Below are positions 19,510-31,036 of a DNA stretch of 64,000 nt, piece by piece. The notes beneath the pieces were generated by a model. It was given only the letters and a program-made list of their open reading frames with translations, was not told the DNA's origin and did no database searches. The position numbers and the translations under genes were made by a program. Origin of the DNA: Haematococcus lacustris (taxonomy: Eukaryota; Chlorophyta; Chlorophyceae; Chlamydomonadales; Haematococcaceae); assembly GCA_030144725.1 (NCBI GenBank), contig JASKMD010000021.1:1509768-1573767 (forward strand), read 5' to 3'. The stretch's first letter is position 1, and each line of letters begins with the position of its first letter.

Positions 19510-20400
19510 AATTGGGAGGGGGTGGTTGTGTAGGGGAAAGGGAAGTGGAAGGGAGGTGCCCACTAGACCTGCAACCAAGGGGCGTGCACGTGCGGTAGGG
19601 TGACCAGGCTGGGCACTGTGTTAGCTATCACCGTGGCCTTACCTTTGTGGTCCTCCTGGCCTCCTACCTGCTCACACCAGGCAACATATCCCTTGCGCCA
19701 GTGGGGTGGGACTGCGGTGGGGAGTGTAGGGTGTAGGGAAGGGAAGGTGGGGTGAGGTGGGGGTTGCGATGCCACGTCAATCGAAGGGTGGGAGAGGGGA
19801 AGAGGAGGCTTGACAAGTATGGGAGGGGAGAGGGAGGGAGAGGGGGAAGGGAGGGGTGGGAAGAGGGTGGGTGGGGTGGGCTTTCTCCTGGCTGCTGGGA
19901 TGTCAGGGGAGAGGTGACGGGGAGGGGGGAAGTGGGGGGTGGGTAGAGGTGGAAGTGGAGGGACGACAAGCTGGGCGTTGGTGGTGGGCGTGGGAAAGGG
20001 GAGGAAAAGGGGATGGGGAAGGGTGTGACGATCAATCCTGCAGCGTGACAAGGGGCATGCTAGCGGTTAAGGTGGGTACAGGGTGCCACATACCTGCACT
20101 CACCTTTTGCTGGGGTGTGGTGTATATGTGTGTGGGAGGAAGGGGAGGAAGGGGAGGGAAGGGAAGGAGAGGTCCATGGGGAGGGCGAGAGAAGTGGGGA
20201 GGGCATCGATAGTCTCAGGTGTAGGCGCACAAGACCTGCGGCAATGGTGTGACGATTTGTCAACGGAAGCAAACATTGGACATGGGTACTGGATGCACTC
20301 ACCATTAGAGTAGGGAGATGTAGAGCTGGCAGATGGAGGGGCAGGTGTAGCAGCCCTCCATTACAACCCACCTTCCTTTGTCCTCACCTCAGTAGGAAGT
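19510..20400 (-). other. Core of the third palindrome-bounded unit
   Basis: Read on the minus strand, donor-like GTGAGTGCA (at about 20098 and 20302), CCTTAACCGCTAGCATGCC branch-like words and CTGCAG or CCGCAG acceptors (about 20036, 20243, 19570) are followed by GATTGATCGTCACACCC or GTCTTG and pyrimidine-rich tracts. The GATTGATSGT word and GCCTAACCGC word are shared with CACTC element 1 (2692, 3350) and element 2 (31240). No protein recognised. Confidence 0.5.
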
Positions 20401-20418
20401 GCAGTGTGGGAGAGTAGG

Positions 20419-21442
20419 GTTGGGCTGGGCTGGGCTGGGCTGGGCTGGGCTGGGCTGGGCTGGGCTGGGCTGGGCTGGGCTGGGCTGGGCTGGGCTGGGC
20501 TGGGCTGGGCTGGGCTGGGCTGGGCTGGGCTGGGCTGGGCTGGGCTGGGCTGGGCTGGGCTGGGCTGGGCTGGGCTGGGCTGGGCTGGGCTGGGCTGGGC
20601 TGGGCTGGGCTGGGCTGGGCTGGGCTGGGCTGGGCTGGGCTGGGCTGGGCTGGGCTGGGCTGGGCTGGGCTGGGCTGGGCTGGGCTGGGCTGGGCTGGGC
20701 TGGGCTGGGCTGGGCTGGGCTGGGCTGGGCTGGGCTGGGCTGGGCTGGGCTGGGCTGGGCTGGGCTGGGCTGGGCTGGGCTGGGCTGGGCTGGGCTGGGC
20801 TGGGCTGGGCTGGGCTGGGCTGGGCTGGGCTGGGCTGGGCTGGGCTGGGCTGGGCTGGGCTGGGCTGGGCTGGGCTGGGCTGGGCTGGGCTGGGCTGGGC
20901 TGGGCTGGGCTGGGCTGGGCTGGGCTGGGCTGGGCTGGGCTGGGCTGGGCTGGGCTGGGCTGGGCTGGGCTGGGCTGGGCTGGGCTGGGCTGGGCTGGGC
21001 TGGGCTGGGCTGGGCTGGGCTGGGCTGGGCTGGGCTGGGCTGGGCTGGGCTGGGCTGGGCTGGGCTGGGCTGGGCTGGGCTGGGCTGGGCTGGGCTGGGC
21101 TGGGCTGGGCTGGGCTGGGCTGGGCTGGGCTGGGCTGGGCTGGGCTGGGCTGGGCTGGGCTGGGCTGGGCTGGGCTGGGCTGGGCTGGGCTGGGCTGGGC
21201 TGGGCTGGGCTGGGCTGGGCTGGGCTGGGCTGGGCTGGGCTGGGCTGGGCTGGGCTGGGCTGGGCTGGGCTGGGCTGGGCTGGGCTGGGCTGGGCTGGGC
21301 TGGGCTGGGCTGGGCTGGGCTGGGCTGGGCTGGGCTGGGCTGGGCTGGGCTGGGCTGGGCTGGGCTGGGCTGGGCTGGGCTGGGCTGGGCTGGGCTGGGC
21401 TGGGCTGGGCTGGGCTGGGCTGGGCTGGGCTGGGCTGGGCTG
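20419..21442. repeat. Perfect (TGGGC)n microsatellite, about 205 copies
   Basis: About 1.02 kb of uninterrupted TGGGC pentamers with no visible interruption. Frames are open in all directions, giving WAGLG or PSPAQ repeats that are artefacts. The same pentamer on the other strand forms the CCCAG part of the array at 30918-31036. Confidence 0.98.
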
Positions 21443-21501
21443 CAACACAAGGGAGGCAACACAAGGGAGGCAACAGTGGGAACGTTGTGAGAGGTGATGA
21501 A

Positions 21502-21587
21502 ATGGTGGTGGTGGTGGTGGTGGTGGTGGTGGTGGTGGTGGTGGTGGTGGTGGTGGTGGTGGTGGTGGTGGTGGTGGTGGTGGTGGT
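21502..21587. repeat. (GGT)n microsatellite
   Basis: About 28 perfect GGT triplets between the TGGGC array and more single-copy core sequence. Downstream (21630-21740) the minus strand again shows a GTAAGAGC donor-like word, CCAGCCTAACCGC and GTTGCTGCAG, the module found in the other units. Confidence 0.9.
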
Positions 21588-21834
21588 GAGGGGGACTGGG
21601 AGGGGGTGGTAATCAGGGGGGTACTAGGCGTGGTTGTAAGACCTGCAGCAACCAGGTGTGGTAGCGGTTAGGCTGGATACTAAGGGCTATGCTGCGCAAT
21701 GCTAGCTCCTTCTAAGCTCTTACCTTGGTCCTAAGCTCTTACCATAGTCCGTCTGGCCTCTTCGCTGCTCACAACACGTTGCACCTGCCTTGCGTTGGTG
21801 CATCAATGCTTGCGATTCATTGCGGAGAATCGTT

Positions 21835-22200
21835 GCGAGGAAACTGGCCGCGAGGCTAGCTGCGATGCTGGCTGCGAGGCTGGCTGCGAGGCTGGCTGCG
21901 AAACTGGCTGCGAGGCTGGCTGCGAGGAAAATGGCTGCGAGGCTGGCTGCGAGGTGAGATCCTCGCACCGAGCTGCCTCACAGGTATGCTTCTGCGCTGC
22001 TGGACCAGCTGAGTGGCCGCGAGGTTGATTGCCGAGTATGTGGCTGCGAGTATGGGCTAGATGTGGCTGCGAGTATGGGTAACCTCGTGCGATGCCATCT
22101 GTGGACCAGCTGTGTGGCCGCGAGGTTGATTGCCGAGTATGTGGCTGCGAGTATGGGCTAGATGCGGCTGCGAGTATGGGTAACCTCGTGCGATGCCATC
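21835..22200. repeat. 12-bp GCGAGGCTGGCT minisatellite and adjacent duplication
   Basis: About nine copies of TGCGAGGCTGGC with variants (21835-21955) are followed by two near-identical copies of a segment of about 110 bp (GACCAGCTGWGTGGCCGCGAG..., about 22000 and 22100). Confidence 0.85.
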
Positions 22201-22295
22201 GCTGCAATACCGGCTACACGATGCTGCGACTAAGTGTTGGACGGATGCCTTGAATGCAAGTGAGATGTTCAGAATTTTTCTAAGTGCTTAAAGGC

Positions 22296-22455
22296 TACAG
22301 TACTGTAAGTGGTCTCTCGAGGTACCTCGAGGTACCTCGAGGTACTGTAGATGTCTACAGTACTGTAGATGTCTACAGTACTGTAGATGTCTACAGTACT
22401 GTAGATGTCTACAGTACTGTAGATGTACCTACAGTACTGTAGGTACCTACAGTAC
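22296..22455. repeat. Right CTACAGTACTGTAG palindrome array of the third unit
   Basis: A TCTCGAGGTACCTCGAGGTACC lead is followed by seven CTACAGTACTGTAG copies with ATGT spacers, inverted relative to 17704-18244. The same TCTCGAGGTACC lead recurs inside the 51409-51803 array. Confidence 0.9.
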
Positions 22456-22689
22456 TATCCCTATACATTACGGGAGAATAATTAATTGTTATATTGTCAT
22501 CCCTTTACATTACGGGGAAAGTAAGAACTTTTATTTTCCCGTAAAAAACAGCTCCGAGACCTCTTTGACCTCGCGCTCCGAAGAGGTTGCGATGCTCGCC
22601 ACAACTGTAAGCAGGCTGTGTGCGTAGCTGTAGGATGCCGGAGACAGCGAGGCTTCCGCGGAGTTTTACTGTAACCGCTGCGTAACCGC
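22456..22689. other. Spacer with TTACGGG repeats
   Basis: It contains CATTACGGG twice and TTTTCCCGTAA once, words shared with the 188-bp repeats at 47507 and 51213, and GGAGTTTTACTGTAACCGC (about 22664), shared with the tandem repeat at 47270-47430. No gene seen. Confidence 0.4.
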
Positions 22690-22745
22690 AGAAGAAGAAG
22701 AAGAAGAAGACTACTCCGGCGGAGCCGGCGTGTATTAAGGGAGGA
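22690..22745 (-). other. Dualen copy 1 3' hairpin and (CTT)n tail
   Basis: On the minus strand CCTTAATACACG is followed by stem-loop CCGGC-TCC-GCCGG, AGTAGTC and (TTC)n. The stem differs from the copy at 7711 (CCGGT/ACCGG) by a compensated pair. Confidence 0.65.
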
Positions 22746-22802
22746 GCTTCCGCCTGGGGCGCGGCCTGCTCCCACCACCTAACCTGGATGTGGAGAACCC
22801 CT

Positions 22803-25800
22803 TCAGCCCCCATCCTTGACACCTGCCCTGAGTCTGTAGCTGGTTCTGGCTATGCTATGTGAGCTTATGACCGCATGTCTAGTCAGTTTATTTAGCAGTT
22901 TAGTGGTGTTGGTTTGCGTGATGCCTATGGCTTCCATGTGTATCTTGGTATGTGCGTTGTAAGTGATGCCGCCTATTCCCAGTAAAATGGGTCTGATTGT
23001 GACTGTGTGTCCTGCTGCTATGATGGCTTCTGCCATGGCAGCGTGTTGTGTGGTAGCGTTGTCTAGCTGTTCGGCCCATCTCGAGTCAGCACAGTACTTG
23101 ATTTCCAGCAGGGTGACATGTTTGGTTAACTCGTTCGATCCCTGCTTCCTTTTCTTCGTGTTGTTGATCATGATGATGTCCGGGCGGGTGGTCATGTTGG
23201 TGTCCCTGGCTGAGAGGCTCAGGTCTTCTAGAGCCTTGCGTAGCGTGGCGCTAGGTAGGTCGATGCCTTCCGTCTCGCCTCGTTCGTGGCTGCCGATGTC
23301 CGCGAACTTGATGCACCCTCCTTGGGCTCCCTTGCTGATAGCTTTCATGATTAGGCGCCCCGCCCCGTTGTGTCGTTCCTGTACTAGACCTGCGGTGCGG
23401 CTGCAGCCCGAGAGTAGGTGTGTCGCGCTGTCGGCCTCCCCGCATAGCGGGCACCGGTCATCCGCCGCCTTTCCCCAGCGCATGGCCAGTTTCTGGTTGT
23501 AGAGCCCACCCGTCCGATAGAGTAGGGCGGTCCTCTGCGCCTCTGTTGGAATGCCCGCGTCGGTCATCACTCTTTCGCAGGAGCCTTTCGCCGCTACCTT
23601 GGTGATTTCTTGTGACATCTGGTAGTAGATGCTCTCTTGGTTGGCGAGGCCGAGTTTGTGTTTGTTGCTCATGTGCGCGCGTACGCTGTGGCGGCAGTCT
23701 GGCAGCGGGGTGGTGACGTTGAGATCGCTTGTTGTGCTCAGCCAAGCGTGTTGCTCGATGTGCCTGGGCGGGCTGGGGCCCCGCGTTGTGGCTTGCTCTG
23801 GGTGCCTCGCTGCGTGCTTGGCCAGTGCATCAGCTCCCTCGTTTCCGATGATGCCGGAGTGGGCGCGGACTTTGAAGAAGTGTACCGTGTCCTGGCTGTT
23901 AGTCAGGATAGTGGCTATCTCTGCCAGTATGTCTTTGTGGCGGTGCGTGCGGAGCGACATCGGGTTGGCGAGTGCCCTGCGAATCTGGTAGAGTGAGCAG
24001 AGGCTGTCGGTGGCGATGCGCTTGGCCCCCACCTGCAGCGCTGAGAGAATAGCTATGAGCTCTGCTCTATTAATGGTGGTGTCACCGGTTAGGGCAATGG
24101 TGTTCCGATCGTCGCTGGCCGGCGTGTATACGCCTGCTCCCACTGATGCTCCCTCGGTGCCTTTGATGCAGCTTCCGTCCGTGTATGTCACCTTCTTCCA
24201 CTCTGGTATGGCTCTGTGTGTGTGGGTGGTGGGCTGGGAGGCAGGCTGGTTAGTTTGGCGTGTATGCCCCGTGGAGGGGAGCTCGTGGTCTGCTGGTAGG
24301 CCTCGGTGCTTGTGGTGGCCGCTTGGCAGCGGGGTGGGCTGGTTGTGTTGGGAGGGCTTTGCCAGAGCCGGATGTGTCCTTAGTCGTGGGTGGAGTGCAG
24401 TGGCTGCGTTGGCCAGCCAGCCCTGTGGGTTCCCGTGCGTGACGAGCTGTTGCCCAGCTCGGTTCCAAACGATGTAGGTGATGAGCTTGGCATGCTTGTC
24501 AGACTTGGCGGCTGCGTTGGGTTTGTTGAGAGGAATGGTGGCTATGTGTTGGCAGTACTCTGGGTAGCTTCTCAGCATGTCTATGTGTTTTGGGTACGAG
24601 ATGCCTTTCTTGCCAGGAATGAGTAGGATGGTGGCCATAGCCTCCTCTTGTGTGGCAGAGTGTATGGCATGTCTGATGCAATTCAGGGCTATGGCATCTT
24701 CTGCTGGCACGTTCCATGTGGAGAGCCCTGTGTGTCTGACAAGGAGACAGTTGTGGTGTGCTCCATAGGCTGTGTCATTAATGTCTGGGCTCCAGCAAGT
24801 TGTGGTTTCAGCCCTGACTGTGAGTGGGTTAGCACATCTCTGGACCGTGCTGGGGAAGTGGTTAGTGGTGTAGAGGGTAGAGATGGCTTGGTCTTGTGCT
24901 GCTTGAATGGGTTGGGGGGTGTTTTGTGTGTCGTGCCTACGTAAGAGGGCTACCAGCTCGGTGGCATGATCCCTTGGGTGTGGGGTGTGTTGCAGCCACG
25001 TGGCGAGGTCTTGCTGTTTGCTATTAGTGAGCAGGCCCACTGTGCGTCCTGCCTCGTCGTGGGCTATCACATGTGTGGGGAGGCTGTATTGGGGCAGGGT
25101 GGGTCCCTGGCTCCCTTCACTCGTGGCTGGTGTGATGATGTGGGCGTGTTGCTGGATGGTGGTTTCGCATCTCCCCGTTCCTACGATGTCAGTCTGCGGG
25201 TTGACGGGCGAGACTTGGAAGGTGGCCTTTGAGTGCAGGTCGATACAGCGGGGCAGCCATGTGTGGGGGTCGGGTAGGCCCTGCCGGGTGTGACCTGGGA
25301 GGCCCGCGTCGGGTGGTGGGCGTCCCGTCCCTTGCCTCCTATTGTTCTCCGCGTCGTACTCCTTTTGCTTGGCGGTGTAGTCTAAGTGCGCTTGGATGAG
25401 CGCATTGGGTTCGGTTGTGGGGTGCCAGTGGACCTTCAGCAGGTCAGTTGCCGCTGATTGCTTCATGGCGCCTTTGAGGTCGTCCGAGCCGTGTGCGCAG
25501 ACGGGGCAGAGCCAATGGTTATTGGTAGTCGTCCCAACAAGGCCTGTCTGAGCTAGGCAGGCTGGGTGGTAGGCTCTCATGCAGTTGTTGCACATTGGGC
25601 TATCCCCTATAGGTTCCCAACATAGTTCACAAGTGCATACATGTTTGGCATCTGCTCTGCTGATGTCTTCTGTGTGCATGGGCGTGTAGCCTTCTTCCTT
25701 GCACATCTGGAGTGCCCATTTCTCTATAATGGTGGGTCCCCAATGCACGTTGTAGTAGCTTTCTTTGTTAATGCCGTTCCAGTGCCATCCATCAATCTTG

Positions 25801-28800
25801 TGGATGGATTCTTGGTGATCATACATGGCTCCTAGCGTGATCCCTAGTTCCTTGGCATTGCGTTCGCACGCGGCATTAGCTTTCCAGCTGGGGAGGCTAT
25901 CTAGGGTCATGATGGGTATGTGTATCACATCCTCTGGTATGGTCTGGATGTGTCTGTCGTCTGCTTGTCTCTTACTGCCGATCTTGGGCGGTGGTTTAGG
26001 TTGTGGGGTCGCGGGTGGTGGGTTGAGGGCTTTGTTTCTAAGCCTAGAGCTGCGCCGTCGGGTGTCGTCGGGTTGATGGGCACATTCCGCAGTGGGTTCC
26101 TGTGCGGGTGGCTGTGTGGGAGGCTGCTTGGCTACCGCGTAGGACCTGATGTCAGCGTAGCGGTGTTTACTGTCCTCCTCGGCTACGATGGGTGCGAGTT
26201 CTGTCAGGCCCGCGGCCCAATGCTTGATCTTTCTTTGTGCAGCGGGCAGGTTTAAGGTGGTGTCGCGTGTGTCTGCAATGGCTTTCGCTTCTATCGCGGT
26301 CGGGCACTCATCCCGGGACGCCATGGCCGCCAGCTTGTTGAGGGCGATGTAGTGTTTTTGCTTGACCTTGTTGCCGAAGCGGTCCTTCAACATCTTTCCC
26401 GATATGATGTATGTGTCTTCGGCAATGGCTTGTTGGAGCTCATACGCATGCTTGATACCAAGGCTCTTGAGGCATGTGATGCTTGCGTTGACTATGTCAT
26501 GTGGGAGGGGGCTGTTGTCCTGTGTGATGAGCTGCCCAAGTAGTTTGGTTTCCTTAGGGTACAATTCCTCTCCTTGGTGTGTGGCCTTGAGCTGGGCTGT
26601 GGTCGCATGGAGGAGTTGCCTGGCACGAAGGGTGTGTTGCAACATATTGATCATGCGGTGTCCGTGCTTGGCAGCTTGAGCATAGAGCCAAGTGATCTGT
26701 TTGTGGAGCATGCTCCTGGTTATGTGGGCATGTGTGTCATCCGCAGATTGGAGGCTATGTATGAGGGCTGTGGTGTTCCTTGCATGATACTCCTGGGCTG
26801 TGGAGCTGATGCCTAGGCCGAGCTTGTCTAGTCTCTCCAGCTTTTGTTTGAGTTGTGCCGCCATGGCCATGTGTTGTGGTTTCCAATTGAGTGTCATGGT
26901 GAGCAGGACTCCTAGGTAGGCGAAGGGTGCGGTTGGGGGGAGGTAGGTGACCGGCTTTCCTTGCAGCCGCACGTGTTGCAATTCCCTGCGGGCTTGCTTC
27001 TCCGCGTCCGCTAGTGTGCTGCACCTGCCGGACTGGTGTGCCTTGTGGAGTGCGGCTGTGGCGAGGGTTTTGCTGTGTGATATGATGAGGTGGCCCCAAT
27101 CGGAGTAGGCGGAGAGCTTGTCTGCCTGGCAGCGTAGATTGCTGATCGAGTTGCATAGGATAGCGATGTCATCCGCGTAGTCGATGCTACCAATTGTAAA
27201 TCGCCCGGCGCTGTCGGTTGTCTCTGATGTAAACTTGTACCCCCTCGCTCCTACTTGGAGCCAGCGTAGGAGGGGTTCGATATAGATGAGGAACAGGAAG
27301 GGTGAGAGCGAGTCTCCCTGGATGGTGCCCCGGTCGACGGGTACGGGGTCGGTGTGGCCGTAGGGAGTTTTGAAGCGCATTGTGGCGCCCGTGTATAGGT
27401 CCTTTACAGCGTCGGTAGCGTCCGTGGGGAAGCCTAGGTCGTGCATGATCCATAGTAGTTTGTCCTGGCAGGTGGTGTTGAACGCGCTGGTAAAGTCGAC
27501 AAGGAGCGCGTAGATATCTGTCTTGGCCAGTTTAGCATCTTCAAGAGCCATGACTAGCATTTGTAGCTGCTGGGTGGTGTCTCTGTGGGACCGGAAGCCA
27601 GCTTGGCAGTTGCTGAGCATCCCCTTGGCTTCTGCATATTCGTACAGTGTCTTGGTGATGAGACTGGTCCAGAGCTTGTAGATAGTGTTTGCCAGCCCTA
27701 CAGGTCTGTAGGCATTGAGATCTGTTTCCTGGCCCTTGTCCTTGTAAAGCAGGCAGGTGTCACTGGTTTTCCATGTTGTGGGTGTGCAGCCAGTGGCCCA
27801 CATGACGATGAACAGCTGGTGGATAGTGTCCCTCATCTCCCATGGCAGCATCTTGATGATCTCGTTCTCAATGCCGTCTGGCCCTGGTGCTTTGCCTCCT
27901 GCCAGCCTGCTGAGGCATTCTTGAAAGCCTGCTTTGTCCATGATGGCTGTGTGCAGCCAGTGTATATTTTTGCAGGTGTGCATTGAGAAGGGGTCGTCTG
28001 CTTTTGCGCGAGCCCACGGGTAGTTTCTTGTCCGCGTGTTTGTGTAGTGGCCAGTTTTGGGGGTCGGCGGTGCCAACTTTTTCCCGTATGCATCGGTAAT
28101 TATCCGGTTCAGGTCGGCCGGGGCCGTGCATATCCTGCTGGTGATGGGGTCCGATAGCGCCTGCAGGCCCTTGTGTTCGGTGCGGGACGGGCGAAGAATG
28201 TATTTGTTTGCTTTCTTAGGCTGGTTGCTGATGAGTTGTTGCATTCTGACTCGGGCTTGCGCGATGGCGAGAGCGGAGTCGTCGTCGTCCAGCTGGTGTA
28301 TTTGGTCGCGGTAGGAGTTGGTTAGCTTGGCGAGTGCGGCCGGCACGTGATCCTCGGTTGGGTCATCTCCCTGGCGCGCTTGTATCGCCTCCCTCACCTC
28401 TGCGTTGGTCGTGTCCGTCTCTGGGATGAGATCTCCAATCGTCGGGTGGGAGCCGTTTTGTTTGAATAGCAGTCTTGCCTGCCGGCAGAGGTTCCTAGTA
28501 GTCTTGAGCTTTTCCCCTAGTGCCAGTCTGATCCTGCACATGGTTCTGCGTTGGTAGTGTTGCCCTCCTCTGGTTAGGGTCTTAGTGTTGCATGTCTGCA
28601 TGGCAGTCCTCCTGCAGGTTTCCAGGAGGGTAGTGAGCATAGTAGATGCGGTGTCCACAGCCTCCCTGGCTGTGAGACCTGCCACTTGTGCTAGACGTTG
28701 TGGCTGGTGTGGGTTTGCCTTGTCTAGCGTGGCCAGGAAGTGGGTGGCTTCTGTGTACATGGGTGCCAGGTAGGCTGTCAGTCGTGCATGTAGCTGTGGG

Positions 28801-29228
28801 GCGCCTGAGCTGGGCTGTTGCACAGCTAGGCGGTAGGCTTCCCTGTCGTTGTTGGTAATGGGGGTGGTGAGGACGGTATGGCATTGCTGCTGGGGTGTGC
28901 GTATGGCTGCCAGGTTTATGCCCAGTCTGGCTGTGGTTAGGGTGGCGGTGAGTGGTCTGTGGTCACTGAGGTACGCGTGCGTGTCGACGTGGGTGCGGTG
29001 CTCTGATCCGTGTCGAGCATCGCGCGTCAGGATGGCGTCGATGCGGCTGTTGCAGTGTGGTTGTTGGTAGGTCCAGGCCCGGTCGCCGGGGTCGGCCTCG
29101 AACAGGAGCAGCTTGTCAGCGAACTTCCTCATCATGCGGTCTTGTGTATACTCGGTGTGTCCATATCGATCTTCTTTTCTCATCGTGGCGTTGATGTCTC
29201 CCGCCAGAATGAGTGATCCGGGAGCACG
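22803..29228 (-). pseudogene. Dualen polyprotein: APE (C-half), RT, PHD, RNase H, REL endonuclease
   Basis: About 2,140 codons without a stop. Reading from the insertion point: the second half of APE (LILAGDIN, SRIDAIL, LSDHRPL); reverse transcriptase (RPVGLANTIYKLW, LLVDFTSAFN, QGDSLSPFLFLIY, YADD at about 27160-27180); a Pro-rich linker; a PHD finger (CTCELC ... CNNCMRAYHPAC ... WLCPVC, about 25640-25490); RNase H (YTDGSCIK at about 24185, NRAEL, TDSL, NEGADALAKH); CCHC (CPLCGEADSATHLLSGC, about 23451-23400); RPDI (23181) and LEIKYC (23115) of the restriction-like nuclease. Its first codons (GSLILAGD) lack a start because the APE N-terminal half lies beyond element 2. Catalytic residues look intact; only nesting breaks it. 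Confidence 0.88.
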
Positions 29229-29410
29229 TTAACTCAGGATAAATAAGGCCGACGCGAGGGCCTTTTTTGCATCGGAAGGACTTTCTGCTCCGATAGAACG
29301 ATAGAGCGTTGAGTTTAAGGGGGACCTCGCTCTTGAATGAAGTCCTAACTCGCAGCGGTTGCGGAGATACAACGATCCGCGCGCGAGGTACCCCCCCCTT
29401 TTTGGGAATC

Positions 29411-30250
29411 TGCACAGATGTCGGTTAAATGAGCCCGGAATCTGTGCAGATGCATGTAGATGCCCTATGGACATACGACATCTGCACAGATGCATCCCTC
29501 GACATCTGCACAGCCGCCGACACAACCGACATCTGCACAGATGCATCCCTCGACATCTGCACAGCCGTCGACACAGTCGACATCTGCACAGATGCATCCC
29601 TCGACATCTGCACAGCCGTCGACACAAACGACATCTGCACAGATGCATCCCTCGACATCTGCACAGCCGTCGACACACTCGACATCTGCACAGCCAAGCA
29701 TCCCTCGACATCTGCACAGCCGTCGACACAAACGACATCTGCACAGATGCATCCCTCGACATCTGCACAGCCGTCGACACACTCGACATCTGCACAGCCA
29801 AGCATCCCTCGACATCTGCACAGCCGTCGACATAAACGACATCTGCACAGATGCATCCCTCGACATCTGCACAGCCGTCGACACAAACGACATCTGCACA
29901 GATGCATCCCTCGACATCTGCACAGCTGCAGACACAGTCGACATCTGCACAGATGCATCCCTCGACATCTGCACAGCTGTAGACACAGTCGACAGCTGCA
30001 CAGATGCATCCCTCGACATCTGCACAGCTGCCGACACAGTCGACATCTGCACAGCCAAGCATCCCTCGACATCTGCACAGCTGCCGACACAGTCGACATC
30101 TGCACAGCCAAGCATCCCTCGACATCTGCACAGCTGCCGACACAGTCGACATCTGCACAGATGCATCCCTCGACATCTGCACAGCTGCCGACACAGTCGA
30201 CATCTGCACAGATGCATCCCTCGACATCTGCACAGCTGCCAGTAGTGCAG
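29411..30250. repeat. Left CATCTGCACAGATG palindrome array
   Basis: About 16 units of about 51 bp, each with CGACATCTGCACAGATGC, ATCCCTCGACATCTGCACAG and a CCGTCGACACA-type spacer; some units have CCAAGC in place of ATGC. Long open frames in five readings reflect the 51-bp (17-codon) period and are not taken as genes. Confidence 0.92.
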
Positions 30251-30917
30251 ATGTGCACATGAAGAAAAGGCTTGCATGAAGGTTACGCAAAGGCACCGCG
30301 AAGAAAGCAAAGTAATCGCAAAGGAATCAAGACTCTTCCACCATAACACGGTATGCCCTAAGGCTACAAAATAACCAGGCTGCATGGAGACCTGCATGAA
30401 GGTACCGCGAAGGAAGCAAAGGAATCACGCAAGGATCCAGACTGCCCCGCTAAGCTGGCATTGGCAGGCAGGAGCGGCCAGGAGCAGCCAACACAACCGT
30501 CGCCAAAAGGCTAGCTATGAGCCGACCAGCCGCATAGCATTGGCGACCAGCCATAAAAAGATGCCATCAGGTTGAGCGATAGGATCAAGAGATAGCGACA
30601 GGAAACGGAAGGAGGTGCAGCGATGCAGCGATGCAGCGATGCAGCGATGCGGCATAAGAAATGCACGAGGTGCAACTAGGACACGTAGCCCGAAGCCTAT
30701 GAGACGGAGCGGAAGAGGAGTGGAGGAGCCCGGAGAGGCGGTCAGGAGCCATGCAAGAGACGAAGCTGGGTGCACAAAGTTGGGTGCACCCACACAAACC
30801 CCTCCCTAGCGAATGGTGAGTAGTTTATCTTGCAGTCATGTGGCTCCAAATACCTTGCCTGACTATTTGCCAACCACTGAATAGCTGCAGGTTCAATGGT
30901 CCCAACCTCCCCTTCTC

Positions 30918-31036
30918 CAGCCCAGCCCAGCCCAGCCCAGCCCAGCCCAGCCCAGCCCAGCCCAGCCCAGCCCAGCCCAGCCCAGCCCGGCCCGGCCCGG
31001 CCCGGCCCGGCCCGGCCCGGCCCGGCCCGGCCCGCA
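30918..31036. repeat. Two-phase array (CCCAG)n then (CCCGG)n
   Basis: About 13 CCCAG pentamers change abruptly into about 10 CCCGG pentamers with no mixing. The first motif is the complement of the giant TGGGC array at 20419-21442. Confidence 0.95.

Noticed and set aside
18885..19600. Long open frames of poly-Pro, poly-Gly or Gly-Arg across the GGGGGC array
   Set aside because: A six-base perfect repeat has no stop in any frame; there is no non-repetitive domain.
20361..21612. Frames of 350-400 codons (WAGLG, PSPAQ) over the TGGGC array
   Set aside because: All six readings are open because of the pentamer repeat; not genes.
17322..22525. CACTTTCCCGTG (17322) and ACGGGGAAAGTA (about 22512) as termini of the third unit
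   Set aside because: Partial inverted match only with gaps, and the flanks (CG and AG) give no target duplication; the right-hand word belongs to a dispersed TTACGGG repeat.
29411..30250. Regular repeat-spacer pattern resembling a CRISPR array (also at 1005-1990 and 17704-18244)
   Set aside because: Spacers are repeated and related to each other, repeats are perfect short palindromes, no cas genes are present, and the DNA is eukaryotic.
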